From UBA6115 sp050952935 (GTDB lineage: Bacteria > Bacillota > Clostridia > Christensenellales > Aristaeellaceae): a stretch of 64,000 nt of DNA. Below the pieces are notes generated by a model. That model did not search any database. It was not told the origin of the DNA and saw only the letters and a list, made by a program, of their open reading frames with translations. A program made the position numbers and the translations under genes. The DNA lies in NCBI GenBank assembly GCA_050952935.1, contig JBMNLS010000002.1, positions 434,001-498,000 on the forward strand. The letters run 5' to 3'. Positions 62,144 to 64,000 of this stretch are shown here, piece by piece (positions within the stretch are counted from its first letter, which is position 1; each line of letters starts with the position of its first letter).

Positions 62144-62833
62144 TCAATTCCTTCTGCGTGACGCGCCTTTGGACAGCAGAATCAGCCTGAACAGCTGCAA
62201 GAGAGCGCCGATGGCGCTGGCCACATAGGTCATGGCGGCGGCGGTTAGCACCTTGCGCACGCCGGCTTCCTCCTCCCGGGTGATGAGACCGGAGGCGTTC
62301 AGCATCTGGATGGCGCGGCGGGAGGCGTTAAACTCCACCGGCAGGGTGATGAGGGAAAAAAGCACTGTCAGGGCGAAAAGCGCGATGCCTGCTATGAGCA
62401 GCGGCTGCCAGGACATCACCAGGCCCAGGATGAAAATGGGCATGCTGAGGGCGGAGCCGAAGTTCACCGCGGGCACCGCCAGCGTGCGCAGGCTGAGGGC
62501 GGCGTAGCCGTCTTTTTTCTGCATGGCGTGGCCCGCTTCATGCGCGGCGATGCCAAGGGCCGCGACGCTGGCGGAGTCGTAGACCCCTTCAGACAGGCTC
62601 AGCACCTCCTTACGGGGATCATAATGGTCGGTGAGGGTGCCCTGGGTGGGGATGACGGAAACCTCATAGTTGCCATTGTCATAGAGGATTTTCTGCACGG
62701 CCTGGCTGGCAGGGATGCCGGCCTGGGTGCGGATTTTGGAATATTTATTGTAGGCGCTCTTCATCCAGCCCTGAGCAAGCAGCGCTAAAAGCAGGGCGGG
62801 GAGGAGCAAGAGCATGGTGGAATCATAAAACAT
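62144..62833 (-). CDS. YugP-type membrane zinc metallopeptidase
   Basis: A 229-aa membrane protein with an N-terminal anchor, the zinc motif H-E-A-G-H-A-M-Q at about residues 97-101, and three more hydrophobic segments. It matches the neutral zinc metallopeptidase 2 family (YugP), of unclear function. ATG at 62833 follows AAGGAGAG; an earlier in-frame start is less good. Confidence 0.9.
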   Translation of the reverse strand: MFYDSTMLLLLPALLLALLAQGWMKSAYNKYSKIRTQAGIPASQAVQKILYDNGNYEVSVIPTQGTLTDHYDPRKEVLSLSEGVYDSASVAALGIAAHEAGHAMQKKDGYAALSLRTLAVPAVNFGSALSMPIFILGLVMSWQPLLIAGIALFALTVLFSLITLPVEFNASRRAIQMLNASGLITREEEAGVRKVLTAAAMTYVASAIGALLQLFRLILLSKGASRRRN

Positions 62834-62927
62834 GGCGTCTCTCCTTTTCTTTGGGCCGGGCTTGCGCACAGGCGCTCACCCGATTACTATGATTATACCA
62901 CAGAGAAAAAATTATTATATGGGGCGC

Positions 62928-62952
62928 AACATTTTAACGCCCCTGCCGTATA
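62928..62952 (+). promoter_or_regulatory. ECF-type promoter of the second sigma factor gene
   Basis: AAC (62928-62930) followed by 16 bp and CGTATA (62947-62952), the AAC-N16-CGT layout of many ECF promoters. It is also inside an inverted repeat (GGGGCG/CGCCCC, 62921-62926 with 62938-62943). Autoregulation by the encoded sigma is likely. Confidence 0.6.
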
Positions 62953-62997
62953 CCAGATAGAAAGCTGCTTTCACCTCTTTGAAAGGAGGAGCCCCTC

Positions 62998-63474
62998 TTG
63001 CTAAGCCCCCAGGCGTATTCCAGGACGGCAGAAGAAGCCCTGAACGGGCTTTATAAGCTGGCTTTGAGCATCCTGCGCAGGCACGCCGATGCCCAGGACG
63101 CTGTGCAGCAGGCGCTGCTTAAAACCTGGGAAAAGCGGGCCAGCATCCGTGAGGAAACATTCAAAGCCTATCTGACCCGGGTGGTGATCAATGAATGCCG
63201 CAACATTCAGCGCCACAGCATGCGGGAGACTCCTCAGGAGCTGTCGGAATTATCAGTGCATGAAGCGTCAGCGGAATACCGGGAGCTTTATGACGCCATT
63301 GACCTTTTGCCTGAGCACTATAAGCTCCCCATCATGCTCAAATACTTAAACGGCCTGTCTGAAAAGGAGGCTGCTAAAGCCCTGAACATCCCGGTGCCGG
63401 CTTTCAAAAGCCGATTGTACCGGGCCAGAAAAGCCCTCAGGGCGCATCTTGACCGGGAGGTGGTGTTTGAATGA
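62998..63474 (+). CDS. ECF-type RNA polymerase sigma factor
   Basis: A 158-aa sigma factor: region 2 (about 15-75) with H-A-D-A-Q-D-A-V-Q-Q-A-L and region 4 with K-E-A-A-K-A-L-N-I-P-V-P-A-F-K-S-R-L. It starts with TTG, 8 bp after AAGGAGGAG. It overlaps the anti-sigma gene by 4 bp. The promoter at 62928 suggests it activates itself. Confidence 0.88.
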   Translation: MLSPQAYSRTAEEALNGLYKLALSILRRHADAQDAVQQALLKTWEKRASIREETFKAYLTRVVINECRNIQRHSMRETPQELSELSVHEASAEYRELYDAIDLLPEHYKLPIMLKYLNGLSEKEAAKALNIPVPAFKSRLYRARKALRAHLDREVVFE

Positions 63475-64000
63475 AGCCTGAATTGCGCCTGAATCACCGC
63501 GTTTTAAGCGCCGCCCTGCCGGATATGCCGCCCGAGGCTGAAAACCGCCTCAGACAGCAGATTCGCTGTCTGAGCGCGCAGCAGGAGGAAAAACCCGTGA
63601 AAAAAAGACTTTCTCTGGGGCTGGTATTGGCCCTGGTGATCACCTTATTGACCCTAAGCGCCCTGGCCGCCGTGCTGATTGGCGGAAAGGACTTTGTGGA
63701 GCAGTTCCTGGCCCCCCGGGCCATTGAGACCGAAAGCGAGATATGGACCAGGGAAGAACTGGAGGAACTGAGGCGTATCGCCCAGGAGCATGGGCTGCCC
63801 ATCACCGATGAACTGCAAAAGGCCTTTGATCAGCCGGAGGGATACTACAAGCAGGAGGTGATCCACGCCGTGCTGCGGGACAGCCTGGGCTTTTATTACT
63901 CCACCTGGTCGGTGGAAGATCAGGCCTGGTATGAGAATATTCTGGTGAAGACAGGGCTGAAGGATTTCAGCTGGGCCACTGTTCCAGAGCCGGGCGACGT
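63471..64000 (+). CDS. Membrane anti-sigma factor (partial, runs off the window)
   Basis: The reading frame is open from the ATG at 63471 to the window end, at least 176 codons. A short cytoplasmic N-terminus with a helical L-R-Q-Q-I-R segment is followed by one membrane helix (L-G-L-V-L-A-L-V-I-T-L-L-T-L) and an extracytoplasmic domain. Overlap with the sigma gene (ATGA) and this layout identify it as the cognate anti-sigma factor. The C-terminus is outside the window. Confidence 0.75.
   Translation, partial: MKPELRLNHRVLSAALPDMPPEAENRLRQQIRCLSAQQEEKPVKKRLSLGLVLALVITLLTLSALAAVLIGGKDFVEQFLAPRAIETESEIWTREELEELRRIAQEHGLPITDELQKAFDQPEGYYKQEVIHAVLRDSLGFYYSTWSVEDQAWYENILVKTGLKDFSWATVPEPGD

Noticed and set aside
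1..64000. CRISPR arrays, tRNA and rRNA genes
   Set aside because: No regularly spaced direct repeats, tRNA-like cloverleaf ends or rRNA-like stretches were noticed by eye; a dedicated scan (tRNAscan, Infernal) would be decisive.

Overview
The window looks like a moderately GC-rich (mostly above 55% by eye) Gram-positive anaerobe of the Clostridia (Firmicutes). The grounds are strong AGGAGG-type ribosome binding sites, consensus sigma-A promoters, a CtsR-type operator on clpB, the methylaspartate route of glutamate fermentation, a Spy0128/Cna_B surface adhesin and ECF sigma/anti-sigma pairs. No rRNA, tRNA or CRISPR array was seen. Species-level placement is not possible from the sequence alone.

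Layout. 0-7.5 kb: an esterase, then a minus-strand ribose-type (CUT2) sugar ABC operon (binding protein, double ATPase, permease with an extra N-terminal domain) and clpB. 7.6-9.2 kb: an IS4-family insertion sequence (copy 1). 9.2-14.9 kb: the most unusual block, two convergent gene pairs that mirror each other. Each pair has an exported triheme c-type cytochrome fused to a sulfite-oxidase-like (SUOX) fold plus a smaller exported SUOX-fold protein. One cytochrome also carries an FMN-binding domain with a flavinylation motif. A divergent MerR regulator and a 19-bp-spacer promoter control one arm. 15.8-18.2 kb: a DUF1576 membrane protein and a chimeric serine-hydrolase/histidine-kinase gene. 18.4-25.5 kb: a seven-gene plus-strand operon (AI-2E-type permease, ABC-2 exporter, GH65 phosphorylase, M55 D-aminopeptidase, SGNH hydrolase, lipoprotein). 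25.5-27.1 kb: IS copy 2, inverted and nearly identical to copy 1.

27.2-35.8 kb: a second CUT2 sugar system with two paralogous binding proteins. A lower-GC segment (LacI regulator, M24-like protein, second binding protein) sits between the first binding protein and the ATPase/permease. 35.9-37.2 kb: an ECF sigma factor with its anti-sigma partner. 37.3-44.4 kb: an SLC13-type anion transporter, then the glutamate mutase/methylaspartate ammonia-lyase operon (glmS, glmL, glmE, mal and a P-loop protein). 44.4-49.8 kb: a minus-strand operon of DUF4956, VTC-domain, rlmD, pepT and MATE genes. 49.9-56.8 kb: one giant cell-surface protein with an atypical sorting signal. 57-62.1 kb: a plus-strand envelope operon (PlsC-like acyltransferase with membrane domain, GT-C-like membrane protein, small protein, GtrA, DUF4180). 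62.1-64 kb: a YugP-type zinc peptidase and a second ECF sigma/anti-sigma pair, the latter cut by the window edge.

How it fits together: the cell imports pentose/hexose-type sugars by two CUT2 systems and can start glutamate fermentation through 3-methylaspartate. It also appears to place an unusual heme/flavin/SUOX electron-transfer system outside the membrane. That last block, lying between the two IS copies, is the best candidate for an undescribed system.
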